Assembly (NCBI GenBank): GCA_021234535.1
Contig: CM037843.1
Span: forward strand, 4,854,820 to 4,918,819
DNA length: 64,000 nucleotides
Reading direction: 5' to 3'
Source of the DNA: Stichopus chloronotus
Lineage: Eukaryota > Echinodermata > Holothuroidea > Aspidochirotida > Stichopodidae
Positions 1-13,375 of this stretch are shown here, piece by piece. The translations under genes and the position numbers were made by a program. Position 1 is the stretch's first letter. The number at the start of each line of letters is the position of its first letter. The notes below the pieces were generated by a model that searched no databases, was not told the origin of the DNA, and saw only the letters and a list, made by a program, of their open reading frames with translations.

Positions 1-139
1 GACTAAATATTGCTTTCTACTTACTCACAATTAAATATTGAAGGATGTTTTAGCTGACAAGAAATTGGGAGAGTTGTCACGTGGGAATGAGAATAAGCAT
101 AAGGCAAGATTCAGAAACATATTACTTCAACATCCTTAC

Positions 140-3100
140 TTTCTAAGAGGCCCTGCTGGTGTGTGAGCCCTCGAAGACACTATTGGAGACCCGGTTCGAC
201 TGGACGTGTACTGGTGTCTGAAGGACGCAGGGGAGAAGGCTGCAGAAGAAATGCTCGAGGCACTCAGTCGAGATTGAGCACTGGAGCTGAGGCCGGCAAG
301 TGTCCCCGAACTCTGATTTCCCCTTGGGGTTGCCACGAATGAGGGCAGGAGGGCACTGCCAGCAGATGAATCTAACAATTTCATGGCAGTGTTCACTTCC
401 TGAGGAGATGCAAGTCATTGAAATGTAGGAGAATGGTGATATTGTGCATAACCAAGGGTCAAAGGTTAAACTGGATGTTGTTACATTCCAAGTTGCAGTA
501 AAATTAAGGACCATTTCTGGATAGAAAAGGTCTAATTGCCTAAAATGAATATCACCAATTGTACAACTATGCTTGTCTTTTTATTTTACAAAATATCAAG
601 CAGCACAAACATCAGCATCCTGCTTCCTGGAAGGATACAGCTAAGGCAATCAAATTATTGGCTATAATGGATTTTTTTTTTGTATCCATAGAAGGGATCA
701 AATAATTATGGTAGAAGCAAATTACAACCACATGTTTGTTTTGTGGGGTTTCAGGTATTTGATATTTAAGCTCATTGTATACTTCAGGGAAGTTCAAGTC
801 TCAACTGACTTTCTGTCTCATATTTGTTATCAGAATGCATGTATGCTTCATCCACTACGGCAAAGTAACTGAACGTACATGATTAATACTTTCCTAAAAA
901 TAGGTTCATTGAGTTAGTTCACAAAATGCATGAGTTTTGTCACACCTGTTGAGTGCTACTCATATATATTTATGGTTGATTGTCAAAGTAAGATATTCTG
1001 AATATCTGTCAAACGCTGAAGCAACAGCGATATTGTAATGAGCAATCAAGACCACTGACTGCAAATCTATGACAAGGCACTTTCATCATAAGGTACTCAA
1101 AATAGGCAACCCTTGTTCACAAAGAAAAACTATAATTTCTAACTTTTTCAGTAGCTGTAGAAATACATTACTACAGAAAAGCTTATCATAAGTATTGGCA
1201 TGTAATGGTTTTCTGACCTTCAAACTCATAACAAAATGAACTACATCAACTCCCTTTAACCTGATGCAATCACTCTCACTCTTGCCAAGAGAAAAAGCTC
1301 TTGGATATTAACCGTGGATTCAAACTTCCAATTCAGGCTGGAGAGACAAGCAGTGTTCACGTTCTTAACAACTTTCAAGTTCATTTTATGACAATGTTAT
1401 TCTTTCAGTGACAAATCCAGAGGTCAAAATATTGCATGATATTTTGCAAAGGGAATATGCAAAGTAATTGCAAGCTCATTATCATACGTTTACATGTCGG
1501 AAAAGCAGCGAGAGCTACTTTATTCACATAAATTTTAAATGCATGAATGTGCTTAGGAGAATATGCTACTAACATAACAGGCACCAGATCATTAGCCTAT
1601 CCAACACAGCTTTGAGAATGATACAGCTGTTAATATTTTGACAGATTTTGCAAAATAATGTGCAGTAGAGTTACTAGAGTGAAGATTTAAGAGAAGTTCC
1701 AAAGGTGCTATGAAAAGCAATAAAATCCACTGGTAGCTATTTTGATGAACTAATCATTGTAAATACCCATCACAGGAGCATCTGTCTTGCAATGGGAGGG
1801 AGGGGCAAAGGTAAAATCAAATGATCAAATGGCAGTACTCACATCGCTCTTAGGCTGCCTCAGTGACCAGACTGAATGGAGTCCCAATGACAGGTCAAAG
1901 GTCACGACTATATCTGGATCAGTGTTGGTAAAAATGACATTCTGGGCTGCATCTTGCATGAACTGCAATTTACCAGAGCCTGAACATTAAAGATACAAAA
2001 ATCAACTGATCATGTCTACTAACACATTTTCATCTAATTTCAAGATGTATGCTGAATTTACATACATATCTAATCAAAATATCAAATTTGCATTGTTAAT
2101 GATAATTTCAATTGCGTCGACTAATGTAAAGTGTGCAATTTTGCTACGATTTTAAAAAGATTCCAATGCAGTAGCTGCTTCCAATTCAGCCCACTGTTGA
2201 GGTTACGTATGAGAGCCATCTGAAATATGAAATCTACCTGGCAAACAAACCTTTCTGAATCTTGCTGCATCACTGCCACAGCTCTTAAAGCCATAATAGA
2301 AAGCGACATTAAGACCACAAGTTCAAATTAAACTTACTTCCAGTTTTGTTCAGCAGTGGGGAGGGCTCATCAAGCGGGTGCTTTAGGCTGAACAGAGTAG
2401 GTAAGTCCTTGGGTGAACTGAAAAGTGAGAAATGAATGTCATATTTCAAGGCAGATTAAAAGTAGCCATTTTTCTATCTTGTCCAAAGTAATCTCCCCCC
2501 AGTGCTTGCCATTATGTATGGTAACTAGTGTCCTTTGGGATAAGTTATAAGAAAGCACTGTCTGTAGAGATGTAAACTAAAATGAACAACACATCTTCTC
2601 TTTACTGTTGCTAGCAACCACATTTTGAAACTTAGAGGCACTGACAACCTCTTTAAAGGTAATTGATGGAGTAATGATTTTCGATGCTTTCATCGTGATT
2701 GTCTACGGTATTTTCCAGAGGGACAACAGAAAAGGGGGTAAGATTGTAAGAAGGAATGATGGAAAGTGAAAAGTCAAAATCGCAATACAGGGTCATTTCC
2801 CTAGCATTCCACATAGGGAGTTCCAGCACCACTTACCTGGGACTGCCACCGGTATCCTTCTTAGACAAAGCCCTTTCGATCAGCAGCTTCCCGTTGATAG
2901 GCCAGACACTCTTCACCTATGAGAAATTCAAGCACCAAGCATGAGATGCCTAACAACCATTCAATGGGACCACTGTCTCTCTAGATCTACTATGCAATAT
3001 AATGCACTGTGATTACATGCTGAAATACAGCTAATAATCACAGACTTCAGAGGGTTCTGACGATATCTTTATAGAAAAGTAAGATTGGCCTGGTGAGTTA

Positions 3101-5768
3101 GAAGTTAACATAATCCATTGGAAATGTTGCTCATGTCAAACTGTGTGGGCCACCCTATCCCTGAAAAAATATGAGTAATAACATAATGTCACTCCTTTCC
3201 TCTGTTTTTCCACTTGCAAACTGTGACAAAGGGCATGAAAGTGATCTGTGGGCATATCAGTCAGTCTTTAAGGGTATCTGCAGGCATATCAGACCTCTAG
3301 GTATTTTCTCATCCACACGGTCAGCATGGTAGTATGTCTAACAGTTACTCACAATGAAAGGAAGGCTGCAGTAAAATTCCTCCCCAGAATCTGCGATGAC
3401 AGTGAGCCCTATTTCATGGACGATACATATTGAAGGAACCTGGACCTCTGTTGGTAAAGTAAAATAGTACCATTATTGAAGCTTCCACTACATTACCTAT
3501 ATACAAGGAAGGGAGAGGGAGTGGGGTGGGGGAGAGGCAGAGGGTACAGTACTAAGAATACCTCTATAGCTATTAATTATCACAAAATCCTTCAGGGTAA
3601 TCCAGGACAAGCATTGTTCCTGTTCATTTCTCAATACTCTGTCATACTTATGTTTACATTTGTTATTAGAGAATAAATCTAGGCAAAACTGTTCATTGCG
3701 CTGCATGTGTCACAGATCACAAGGGAATAAACTAAATGCTGATTATGTTTCACCCTCTGTCTGCTTTATTAGTATCATCTTTATCTGGAGCACTATTGAA
3801 TCTAATACCTACCACCATGTCAGAAAGTCTACTGCTTTAATCAGACTCAAGGATTGTGCCTACAATCCCAACTGTACACAAAACCAACAAAGGACATTAC
3901 ATGAAAAGAATTGTAACTCTGACTGCGAGCCAGCATTTTTGAAGTGAGGTCATCATTGGCTTGTCTTAGTACAAGCGACGATAGCCTCATTCCATAGAAC
4001 ATTGCTGAAACCAGAGCACATGTAAAACAATGTCTCCATTCAATTGCTACTACTTTAAAAGACTTCGCAACATCCAAACTGGGCTTCTGCCTTGCATTAT
4101 CAAGTTAAATTCATCTCATGGTGACCATCAAAGATTTTCAAGATAAAAATGAACACTGAACGAGAAATGAATTTCCTTCAGCTCAGTATCACATGACTGT
4201 TGCAGACATAAAGGGACATGCAAGATGTAAATTTATAGACTTACGCAAGCCTGACATCTAGCCTGATATCTCCGAAAAATTTTGCAAATTGTCGAGATAC
4301 CGAATAACTTGTTATCTCGACAAACTTTTGCAAATTGTCCATATGTCAAATAACTGTAGCACAAGTCGGTAACTCGAAAATTTGCAAAGTTTTTTGGAGA
4401 AAAGTTATTCTAACACTATAACTTTACATCTTCCATGTCACCGTACTTTGCTGTAAATGACTATATAATACCTTGATTTTTCCATATTTGTTCATCCAAA
4501 GAACTGCCGACCACCTCAGACGTAAATTTCACAAACAGAGCCTGCGATGTGAAAAGTAGTGGGACATGCTGTTACATTTGACTATGATCACAATCTGCAT
4601 TGTTACACAAATTCATAAATTACACTACTCGCACAAAATGGCAGACTTGAAAGTCATCTCACAACAGGATGTATCAATCACTCCAAGGTTCTAGTGGTTT
4701 TCAAACATGATGCAGTTAATAGTCTATATACTGTAAGTCAAATACAATGGACAGCTTTTGTTACTGAGTGTCTAAGTCTTTCATCACTTTCTGTATAATA
4801 GTTGACAAGATGACGTATATATAGTGTACAGATGCAACCCCTTGAATCATGAACATTTAACAATTGGATAAATTGCACAGACAATCCTCACATGATGTCT
4901 TAACATGTTTATGCCTTCTCCAGAGGAATAAACCTTAACCATTATGGTATATCTGGATATCACATCATGTTCTATCATGCATAAAGGTCTTCTTGAGACA
5001 TGATTTTAGCATATTACATGTATTTTGTGAGGACTAGGTGAATTGCAACTGTTCCACTCACCAATCTGTTTTACATGATGAAAAGACATTGTTCAAGAAA
5101 TGTTTAGCCAGAGATTGTAGTTAAAGAAATTGAGAAACAAATGCAAAAATAATGGACAAAATAAAAACATATAACCATTACCTGCAATATAGGATGTTCT
5201 GTTGTCACTGTCTTCTGTAAGCTACTTGCCGTGGAGCTGCGTCCCTTGCTCCAGATGACAGTCTTGTCTTTGTAGTAGAGCTCCTCCTCATGATCTGAAC
5301 AATTACTCTTGGCTCCAGAAGCCTTCCTCACAGACCAACGTTCCTAATCACAAAATGTAAAAATAAGGGTTATGAAAGAAAGACCACCAATTGTTACAAC
5401 AAAAAAGAATAAACTTGAGAAAGTAACCGTGATAATAAATATTTCCCCAAGTATCTGTTAACTACATGATGTTGCATTAGCGTTAAATTTCTGTTGAAAT
5501 TAGTAAGGTGAGACACTTAACATCCAACATATTTGCTTTGCCACCACACCTCTACAGTACTCCCATTAAAACTATTTTGGTATCAAGTAGATTAAAAAAA
5601 CTTTGAAACTTAGTGCATTTACAGTACCTCAGTAAGATGGTGCTTTTGTTGGGTTCTCGTTGCATCATTCAAACCATTGTTGCCACCAAACAAGTGTTTA
5701 CCGGGATGTTGGTTGTAGATACTACGACCGAGAGGAATGAATTCCTCTGGATTTGAGGCTGCTATCAT
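140..5768 (-). CDS. ANAPC1: Anaphase-promoting complex subunit 1, N-terminal part (8 exons, continues off the left edge)
   Basis: APC1 is the large scaffold subunit of the nuclear APC/C ubiquitin ligase, and its N-terminal half forms a WD40-like propeller. Coding exons in transcript order are 5768-5628, 5343-5182, 4541-4472, 3447-3353, 2916-2837, 2417-2338, 1979-1843 and 399-140. All have AG/GT borders and phases that close, giving 341 codons plus 2 bases. The chain matches remembered vertebrate APC1 in order: start MIAASNPEEFIPLGR, then TVIWSKG, CSLPF, VWPINGKLLIER, LPTLFSLKHPLDE, HSVWSLRQPKS, and a Ser-rich segment with SSRAHTPA. Vertebrate APC1 has about ten residues before MIAA. An AG lies just before the GAC codon preceding this ATG, and TAG is in frame there, so either this Met is the start or a further 5' exon exists upstream. 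I did not find that exon. About 1600 C-terminal residues lie outside the window. Confidence 0.93.
400..1842. other. ANAPC1 intron 7
   Basis: This intron separates coding exons 7 and 8 of ANAPC1. It is AT-rich. Short ORFs in it show no family resemblance and no coding pattern. I see no transposon with clear ends. The other ANAPC1 introns (1980-2337, 2418-2836, 2917-3352, 3448-4471, 4542-5181, 5344-5627) are similar; only 3448-4471 contains an obvious repeat, the inverted-repeat element at 4269-4401. Confidence 0.8.
4269..4401. mobile_element. Small inverted-repeat element (MITE-like) in an ANAPC1 intron
   Basis: The left arm at 4269-4298 reads TCTCCGAAAAATTTTGCAAA onward. The reverse complement of the right arm at about 4372-4401 reads TCTCCAAAAAACTTTGCAAA onward, so the arms are about 30 bp and nearly complementary. 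A third copy of the core TTTTGCAAATTGTC lies between them at about 4325-4340. The size and arms fit a non-autonomous DNA transposon. I could not settle a target duplication. Confidence 0.55.
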
Positions 5769-7094
5769 GTCCTACAAATTGTAAAAGTGAAAGCAACATT
5801 TCAGAGAATGAAAATTGTCACAAAGCTGCATTATCAATTTCAAGTATGGAAGGAGCAAAAAAAATTTTAAATGAACAAAATTTTTTGCACAACACCTGGT
5901 TGTGTACAGTACACTGTTAACTCAGTTTGGCAACTTATAGCACTTGATGTCCAAGGGATGAAAATAACCAGGATGGAAATAACTGGTTAGCATCCAAATT
6001 TGCGACCCACAAAAGTCCATCTGCATTTTAGTTTCATGTAAGCATCACCATAGTTGCAAACTGACATATTCTCTGGTTCTCTGCTGAAGAAGAATTTGTA
6101 AATAAATACCAAAAGGCACTGAAACTTAAGAAAAAGTTGTGAGCCAGTCTGCTGTTTTAGTGATATTTTATTACAAATATTGTAAGGGATTTTTTTAACT
6201 GCCTGTTTCATATACTGTACGAGGGTGAGTGAAGTTTTTTAACTTACAGTATTCCGAAACACACTGTTTGGGCAATGTCTGCCAATCAAAATGTGAACTG
6301 ACCAATTAAAACAATGATAAGCAGAAACTGCTGAATCAATTTGTTCACACTATTTCATCCCTTGATATTACTCATTGGCCTCTCCAGTTCTGAAAATTAA
6401 TGTGCAGTCAGAAAACATCCAAACTGCTGGTAAAATCACCACAGGAATTCACCACTCGCTCAAGTGGTCATCAAAGACATGCTAATACATCAAAGTTTAT
6501 TACTGTTGTCTCTTATGTGATTTTGCTCATCTTTCCATTTCTTTCGGAAATATCAATGGATTTCATGTTTTCCCATTTTAGTAGTATTGTATTTTATTGT
6601 ATTCCCAACTTTCCAGATCAAAGTTACACAAGACATCCTATTGCCCTTGATTATATAACATAAGGTATATACAGGAAAACATCGAGATGGAGAACGCCTA
6701 CAGCCCATAACATAATAGCATAAACCTGCACAAAGGAAGATAATGTGCATGTGAAAAACGCTCTCTGTGGGGTGTGCTGCATGTCCAGAACTATTGAGCA
6801 TATTTACTCTCCACCTTTCCTACATTTTCTCAAACCCTGGACGAATTTTCAAACAACTTGGCATGGCAGGTCAATAAAGGCATGTATTACAGCATGCAAA
6901 ATTTCATGACGATCGAAGCGTTTCCTTATGTTTCTACGGGGATGTTGGAGATGTTAGATTGCCTTTGTTTTCTTGAGGGGGAGGGGGGTGTAGAAGGTTG
7001 ACAAAGGAGAAACAGCTTTAAATCTCCGTCTCCTGCTCTGTGGTCACTCTTCTTTCATTCACAGGGGCAATCTTGGTCTTGCAGTGTATTAGAG

Positions 7095-7260
7095 ATGGTA
7101 ACATTGCAGCAGGCTTGGGGTAATCATAATCAATTGCATTTTCATAAGTACTTGTAATTGCAATCAATTACGTTTGTGAAAACTGAAAAGTAATAGTAAT
7201 CGTACTTAATTACAAAGGCAAAGTGATCGCAATCATAGCTAAATTATGATTATGTACATT
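7095..7260. repeat. Degenerate TAATCATAATCAATTAC-type repeat
   Basis: The block repeats short variants of TAATYRYAATCAATTRC on both strands, for example near 7120, 7155 and 7195-7240. This looks like a transposon relic built from simple-sequence-like internal repeats. No clear termini were found. Confidence 0.35.
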
Positions 7261-9390
7261 GAATTTACATTTGGAAAAAAATGCAAAAGAAATAAAAGTT
7301 ATTAAAAATACTTTTTGGCAGTACTGAAGTGACAGCGAGATAGAAAGTTTCATTTTCTGCTTTCTTGGATGCTTCAGCAGACCAGCATGAGAAAGCAGTG
7401 TGCAAATTCCTTGATTTTCAGTTTAGTAGACATGACCCTGTTGTAGGTGTAATCATAGTCTTGCTACCCTAAAAATGTAGTAACAGATGCTCCATGCTTC
7501 TTTTGTGCTGACTAAGAGTGCACCTCTGCTGTTCCTCACCGATTTCTACTTTGTACTAACAAACCGATCCATGGATACATGCATTACTCCCCTGGGTAAA
7601 GAGCTCGCACATAAACAGCTCATGAACAGGGGTATTTGCTACTGTATTTCAGGAGAGTGGTAGTTTTCATTAGGCAGGCAGTGCCCTAAATTTCCCCTCC
7701 ACTCCCTTTAGAGAACACTGACCTACAGTATGTGTGCCTAAAGAAAATGAGCAGTTGTCCCTAACTTATTTTCAAAAATCAACAAAATCTTGCAATTTCC
7801 CTTCCCATTTCTCTTGCAAGTACTTTTCATGATGTTGCTGAACATGAGTACTGTAGCAAGGTGTTATGTTACCAAATTAAGCAATTCAACAACGAAAATG
7901 ATATCAGATAATGAAAAGGAGCCATTTATGAATTATCATGGGGGAGGGGTATTTTGGGGAAACTGCATTTTCCTTTTAATTGCACACAGGTGTGTTACAA
8001 GTCAGAATAGATTGCCTTCAGAGCAGTGTTTGTGCTGTACTAGCATTTAGGCCTAGAATGCAATGATCTTCTCATGATACTGATAAACCCATGATTACTT
8101 AGCCTTAGCCTGCTAGCCTTCACAAATTTAAGTGTCAGGTCTGGATGTCAAAGACATCTAATGTATCCTATAAAGCAAACATGGCAGTTTCATTCATGCA
8201 CAGGACCACTATGCACTGCTGTAGTGCCAAAGTTTATTTACTGCAGCAATGCCGCTAGGACTAACTTACACTGTATGCCTATCGAATGGCATTATGATCT
8301 ACAAATTAACGTAGGGCCTACCCTAGGGTCTAGGCAAACTGTTCAAAACTGGGTGATGTTGACATCAGTCATCAAACAAAATGGATGCTGCGAGGTGGAA
8401 TCAAAATGTTGGGAATATGCAAAATTTAGCATTTACGGTTAAAAATAGTAAAACATAGGACCATAATAAGTTACAACTTCATAAGTCCAAAAATCCAAGT
8501 GGCAGCATTGGAAAACATTTTCGTGGAACCGCTCTTCCGTACTCTTAGTACAGGGTTAAGTCGGACCTATGGTAAGCTAGGCCTTACGCTGGAGTTGAAA
8601 CTCCCAAAATTACAGGATACAAAAACATTGTGGGCATTACCACCTCTTGGTTTTTTCCCTCCAACTTCAGGGTATCTGAAATGTCAAATCCAAAGATGTG
8701 AGGTGTACTTGTTGGTGGATGACCACATTTTCCCCTACTTCTTTTGGGTTCGAAATTTTCGCGCTGTTCGGTCATTCGGCATGTTTTGATGGAGGATGGT
8801 GGCGCACCTGTGAAGATATCAATCGAGATAGTGTAGCCTGCAGTACCGTTATAGGGAAGAGTAGCCTATGGGACTGGAGGGTCTCTCTGGATCAAAGGTC
8901 AAGAAAAGTTTCAGATCGAGAGGGGGGGGGGGGACAAATATCGAGAGTGCGAATTGCATTGGACCCGAATGTTTCATATATGAGTGATGTTCAAAACGTT
9001 CATCTTACTTGCACAAACGATAGCACATCTCAACGACAAGACCAGGAAAAGTGAAAAGTTACCAGGTCATCACAATGGAACGATCTACCGTCATCCATTA
9101 GGGAAGCTCCCACTTTCACGAACTTACAACTTTTACTGAAGTCTTTTTTGTAACTGTAAAATAATGTTTTATTTTGCCATTTGTATTCCTTTTTCCTTTT
9201 TAGTTAATCCTTCTCACTTTTTATATGTTTACAATTTTCCCTAAGTTCACGATTTTTTAATTTATCGTCTCGCCTCTTCCCTTAGTAGTCTTGACTTGCT
9301 AGTTCGTCTTTGATGTTTGTACCTTTTGCTTCTTTTGTATCTGTTCTTTAATTTTCTCCCACTGTGTGCATATACTGCTTTTGTTTTGGC

Positions 9391-9417
9391 TTTGCTTTGC
9401 TTTGCTTTGCTTTGCTT
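9391..9417. repeat. (TTTGC)n microsatellite
   Basis: Five consecutive copies of the pentamer TTTGC, followed by a T-rich run. Confidence 0.85.
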
Positions 9418-9994
9418 CTTTTTTTTTTTCATGAGGGCCTCGGGGAAGATATGCTCTGCTTACCCAGTCGCCCTCGACCAAACGGGCTTAAATGAAAGAA
9501 AAGAAATAAATGAAACCACTCAACATGTCTCATGCACGCGTATTGACCAGATTACAAATTTCCCTGTAAAGTGTCTTTTTAAGAACAACCGGGGGAGAGT
9601 TTTGTGTCTGTGTGTGCGTGTGTGTAAGGCGACAAATTCGACTAATCATCAATATTTTTTTTTTTTGGGGTGATTTTTTTAAATTCAGAATCCATGACAT
9701 CATTAATATCCAAGGTTTTTATTTACAGTTCGGGGAGGCTCATTGCCGATACGTCCTGCGTGAAATAAATATGCCGACCGTACGACAGCTGATTTTATCC
9801 CTTAGCCGCATACTCGTAGCGCTTTGATGGAGTCTAGGCCTCTATAGGAACCCTAATGAAGTCAATGCAGAGAAAATATACAATCCCTGTGGAGTTTTAC
9901 TGTTTCCACCACTTCAACCATTTCCTCAAAGTCTGCTTACACCAAGTGACGGTGGCAACGAGATGGGGGGGGGGGGGGAGGGAGGGGTTTGTTC

Positions 9995-10345
9995 AGCCCA
10001 CTAATATTTGCCAAGTTATTGAGAAATAAATGAAAGAGGGCGCATAATTAAATTAAGATTCTTTCATCATCTCAACCAACCTGATATGTATTACGATTTT
10101 TTACATGTTGATTTTTTTCCTCATTTTTGCAAAATTGCAGACATGAGATTCCTACATGTTTAAAGGATGGATACATATAGCCTAGATAGAACGCGCGAGA
10201 AGGGCTGTTTCTGGCCATCTGGGAGTGGGGTGCAGAGCCAAACATTTTCTTTTATACTCCGCACCAACCTATTGGGGCGCCGCTCGATCCGCTTAGATAG
10301 TCCTGCTGGCACACAACCCCTCAGACCCCCCCCCCCCGCCCCAAT
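9995..10345. repeat. Dispersed repeat family, copy 1
   Basis: Shared landmarks with the other copies are CTGATATGTATTACGATTTT, TGCAGACATGAGATTCCT, GGCCATCTGG and CCGCTTAGATAGTCCTGCTG. The copy ends near a poly-C run. Boundaries are approximate. Confidence 0.5.
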
Positions 10346-10366
10346 AATATCATGAAAATAATGGAA

Positions 10367-10745
10367 TTATAATGGATTTATATGATAAAAGTAAAGAATT
10401 ACCATCCAGAAATCGAAAAGTTCTTCTGATGATACCCAAACACCATTGGCCTTGGCAACAACCGCACCACCAATATGATCACAAAAAGCAAGCTCATCGT
10501 AAAGCAATACACCAAGGTCTCTCTGACAAGAAATTACCTCAAGATTATGTCTCAGTAGCAACTGCAATATCCTTCATAGAGTAAGCATAATTTGAGAAAG
10601 AACCACCCAACATCAGAGTATGATTCTTGACAGAATAGAAGCCAAGTTGCCAAATAAGAGACCAATCAAAAGCCTTGTCAAGAGCAGACTGTAACAGGTC
10701 ACAGTCATCCACACAGCCAATTTCAGCCATATTCTGTAAAGAGGA
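10367..10745 (-). pseudogene. LINE reverse-transcriptase C-terminal fragment (CR1/Jockey type)
   Basis: On the minus strand two adjacent broken frames, 10730-10545 and 10567-10367, together read as the segment that follows the catalytic core in non-LTR retrotransposon reverse transcriptases. Recognisable pieces are CDLLQSALDKAFDWS, WQLGFYSVKNHTLMLGGS, SCQRDLGVLLYDELAF and DHIGGAVVAKANGV, corresponding to the family's usual pattern of D-W, KCxxLxLG, RDLGVxxxxxLxFxxH and KAN. A frame change or stop lies near 10560, and no catalytic ADD motif or endonuclease is nearby. It is therefore a short dead insert. Confidence 0.75.
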
Positions 10746-11599
10746 ATGTTTTTAAATTAGACGAAAGGAGAGAACCCAAGGTATACCTGTTTTTCAACGT
10801 GTAGTTGAATGAATTGTCTATATTAACTCAGAGGAGCCGCGACCGGGGAAGATCACCCCCCCCCTCCCCTCACCAAAAATAAGTCAGAGCCACGATAGTC
10901 GGAAAATCTAAAAAAGCCAGTTAGAATTTTCCACTTTTCAGTATATCAGTCTATTTCATATGAACTTCTGATACTTCAGTCTAGAAGTGAGGATCGTCAC
11001 AAAGTCTGTCATACCAGTTGGAACTTTTCATATCTCAATCTAGCAAATTTTATGACTTCAAGAGAAGCCAAGTATTGCACTAAATTGCATCTAAGTTTGA
11101 GGGGGGAGGGGGGGGGGGTGGAGACACCGGCCTCTTCCCTTACAACCCTCTCACAGAGCTAGACCTACCTTCTCTCTTCTCATGCTTCCCATCTATGAAA
11201 ACACTATTGCACGGCATATTTTTCAATGTGACTGTCATTTTCAAAAGTTATCTGTACAATAACGAGTTCATGTTGTTCGAGTTCACTATATATCATACAA
11301 TTATTGACGGTTGTAGCAAACTTATAAACACCTGGAATGAGAGCAAAAATTATTTGAATAACTTTTTTGAAACCATAATTTCTAGGTGAAAAAATGACTA
11401 GAATAGATGCAAAATATTACACCAAATTTTTTTTAAGGTCACTTGCTAGTTGAGAATTTTTCAAAAAGAAAAATACCTGTTATCGTTAAATGTAAAAACC
11501 GTGTTGAATGAGCTTGTCAGAAAATTACGATAGCATAAATTCTAGATGAGAGCAATCCAAATAAGTACGATGTTTGCATAGAATGATGTTTTTCTTATT

Positions 11600-11830
11600 A
11601 ATTGAGAAACTGCAGACCTGAGAGCCCTATTTCAAGGCTGGGTACATGAAGCCCAGATCACCAGGAAAGTGCCATTCCGACCATCGGGGGGGGGGGGATG
11701 TAAGGCCCCACATTTTTCAGGTACGCCAACCGATGGTAGCACTCCGTTTAAATAGTCCTGCCCAAAGCCTAGTGCGCTCAAAAGGATTTTGTCCTCAGGC
11801 CAGGTCACCACCCTCATGAAAACCCTGGAC
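11600..11830. repeat. Dispersed repeat family, copy 2
   Basis: Shares TTTCAAGGCTGGGTACATG, GGAAAGTGCCATT and CCGTTTAAATAGTCCTGCC with the copy at 62.75-63.18 kb and more weakly with the copy at 10 kb. A poly-G run interrupts it at 11686-11697. Confidence 0.5.
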
Positions 11831-12059
11831 AGACTGCTTCATATGTGGCATCCATGACGGATAAGCAAAATAAGCCCACAATCGTTAGACACTGGCGTTG
11901 CTATGATAATTTCTGTTTACATTCCATTCACATTCATCTTATGCCTAAGCGATGAATTTTTTTTTTTTTTCGAAATTTCGCTGAGGGCTTTGAACCACTC
12001 TCCATGAGACGTTCTCTGGAAATTCCCATCTATGTATTTTTTTTTTTTTTAATAGATGC

Positions 12060-12290
12060 ATTAACTCTTTGTAGCCCTCCGCTTAGATAGTAATTAGTAA
12101 CAAACACATTCCGGTAGAAATCTCATCCCCCACCAAAATAAAGAACAAAAAAGGAGTCCTTACGTAACCCGCTCAGCCCCATTTGCAAGGCGGATGCGTA
12201 ATTCATTATGATTCTTGAATCACCTCATCCCCCATCTGATATGTATTCTCCGTACCATTTTGCAGTACCATTCGAAGATACAGGATCCTT
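12060..12290. repeat. Dispersed repeat family, copy 3
   Basis: Shares CCGCTTAGATAGTAATTAGT, AAATCTCATCCCCC, ATTATGATTCTTG and CTGATATGTATT with the copies near 10.0 and 62.8 kb, in the same order. Confidence 0.45.
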
Positions 12291-13375
12291 CGAAGATACA
12301 AAATCCTTCATTCAAATGCTCACAATTCTGCAAATACTTTAGAGCTTCCTGGCTTTTAATTTCTTCTGATCACGTTAATGGACGTCAACCCCAGACCCCA
12401 AGGGAAAACCTATTGGACCTGACGGTCCCATATACCCAAAGCCATCAAAAAGTGCAGTGAGTAGACCCCTGCTAGAGCAACTTTAATCATTCAAACCTTT
12501 CAGTCAACTTACACAGCCACCCCCCCCCCTCCCCCCACACACACACATTTCAATTTCATTCATTCATTAATTCATTTATTTATTTTTTGAATTGACACCC
12601 CTGCGCAGAGATAATTTAACGTATAACGAGCCTAGTCTCAAAAGGAGAGAAAAAAAACAACAAAAAAAAAACATGAGAATGAAGCCCATCAGGGCAAGCA
12701 GATTTGAAAACAGCCAATGTACTAAATTTCTTCAAAATACTATCCTTATGTGTCACAAATACCAGAGACCGAAGCGTAGCCAGGTTTAACCTTGAAAACA
12801 TTATAGTAGTACTCTTTTATCATTCCTATTATTATTCTATTTTATCATTATTCATTAAACAATTACCTTTTGTATAGTTATCTGTGAGATACCGTAAGAT
12901 TTCATAATAGCATGTATACATACGAATTTCGAAGCTAAGGGCGACGTTAATGGTGATTTGAGAGAGTCCATTTGAAAAGGTCAAGTGATATCGGATGTAC
13001 GTTGATTATGGCAATCATCACCTAAGTCGACGCTCATGTTTCCTGATTCAGTCTACAGTGGGAATAGTTCTATTTGCACTACGACTGTGTGCACAACGTT
13101 GTAGTTGTACTTACGGTACGGTAACGCATAGGGAAATTTTCGTCGATCAACTGACAAACGATATGCTGCTGTCAGTCAATGCGTGAATAATATACTGACT
13201 ACACTATATCACTACACGGAGAATTTAGTCCTGGGTGTTTGCGTTGGCAACTGAGCTCTCCAGCCCAACGCATTTTCAGTTTCATCCATTTGTCTGTGGC
13301 GAGTTCATTAGGTCGGCTCCTTAAGCAAAGAGGAAATTTTACTTTCACTGATCGTCGACTCCCATTACCTTCAAT

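Larger units (their letters stand above)
5772..13375. other. Head-to-head intergenic region between ANAPC1 and calcineurin B
   Basis: This stretch should hold the 5' UTR exons and promoters of the two divergent genes, but I could not place either transcription start. It contains an AT-rich degenerate repeat near 7095-7260, a (TTTGC)n tract, a CR1-type LINE fragment at 10367-10745, three copies of a dispersed repeat (9995-10345, 11600-11830, 12060-12290) and several poly-G or poly-C runs. ORFs of 60-118 codons around 8160-9054 have no recognisable domain. Confidence 0.6.

Noticed and set aside
9299..9481. Lys/Gln-rich 60-codon minus-strand ORF
   Set aside because: It is the translation of the (TTTGC)n and T-rich tract on the opposite strand.
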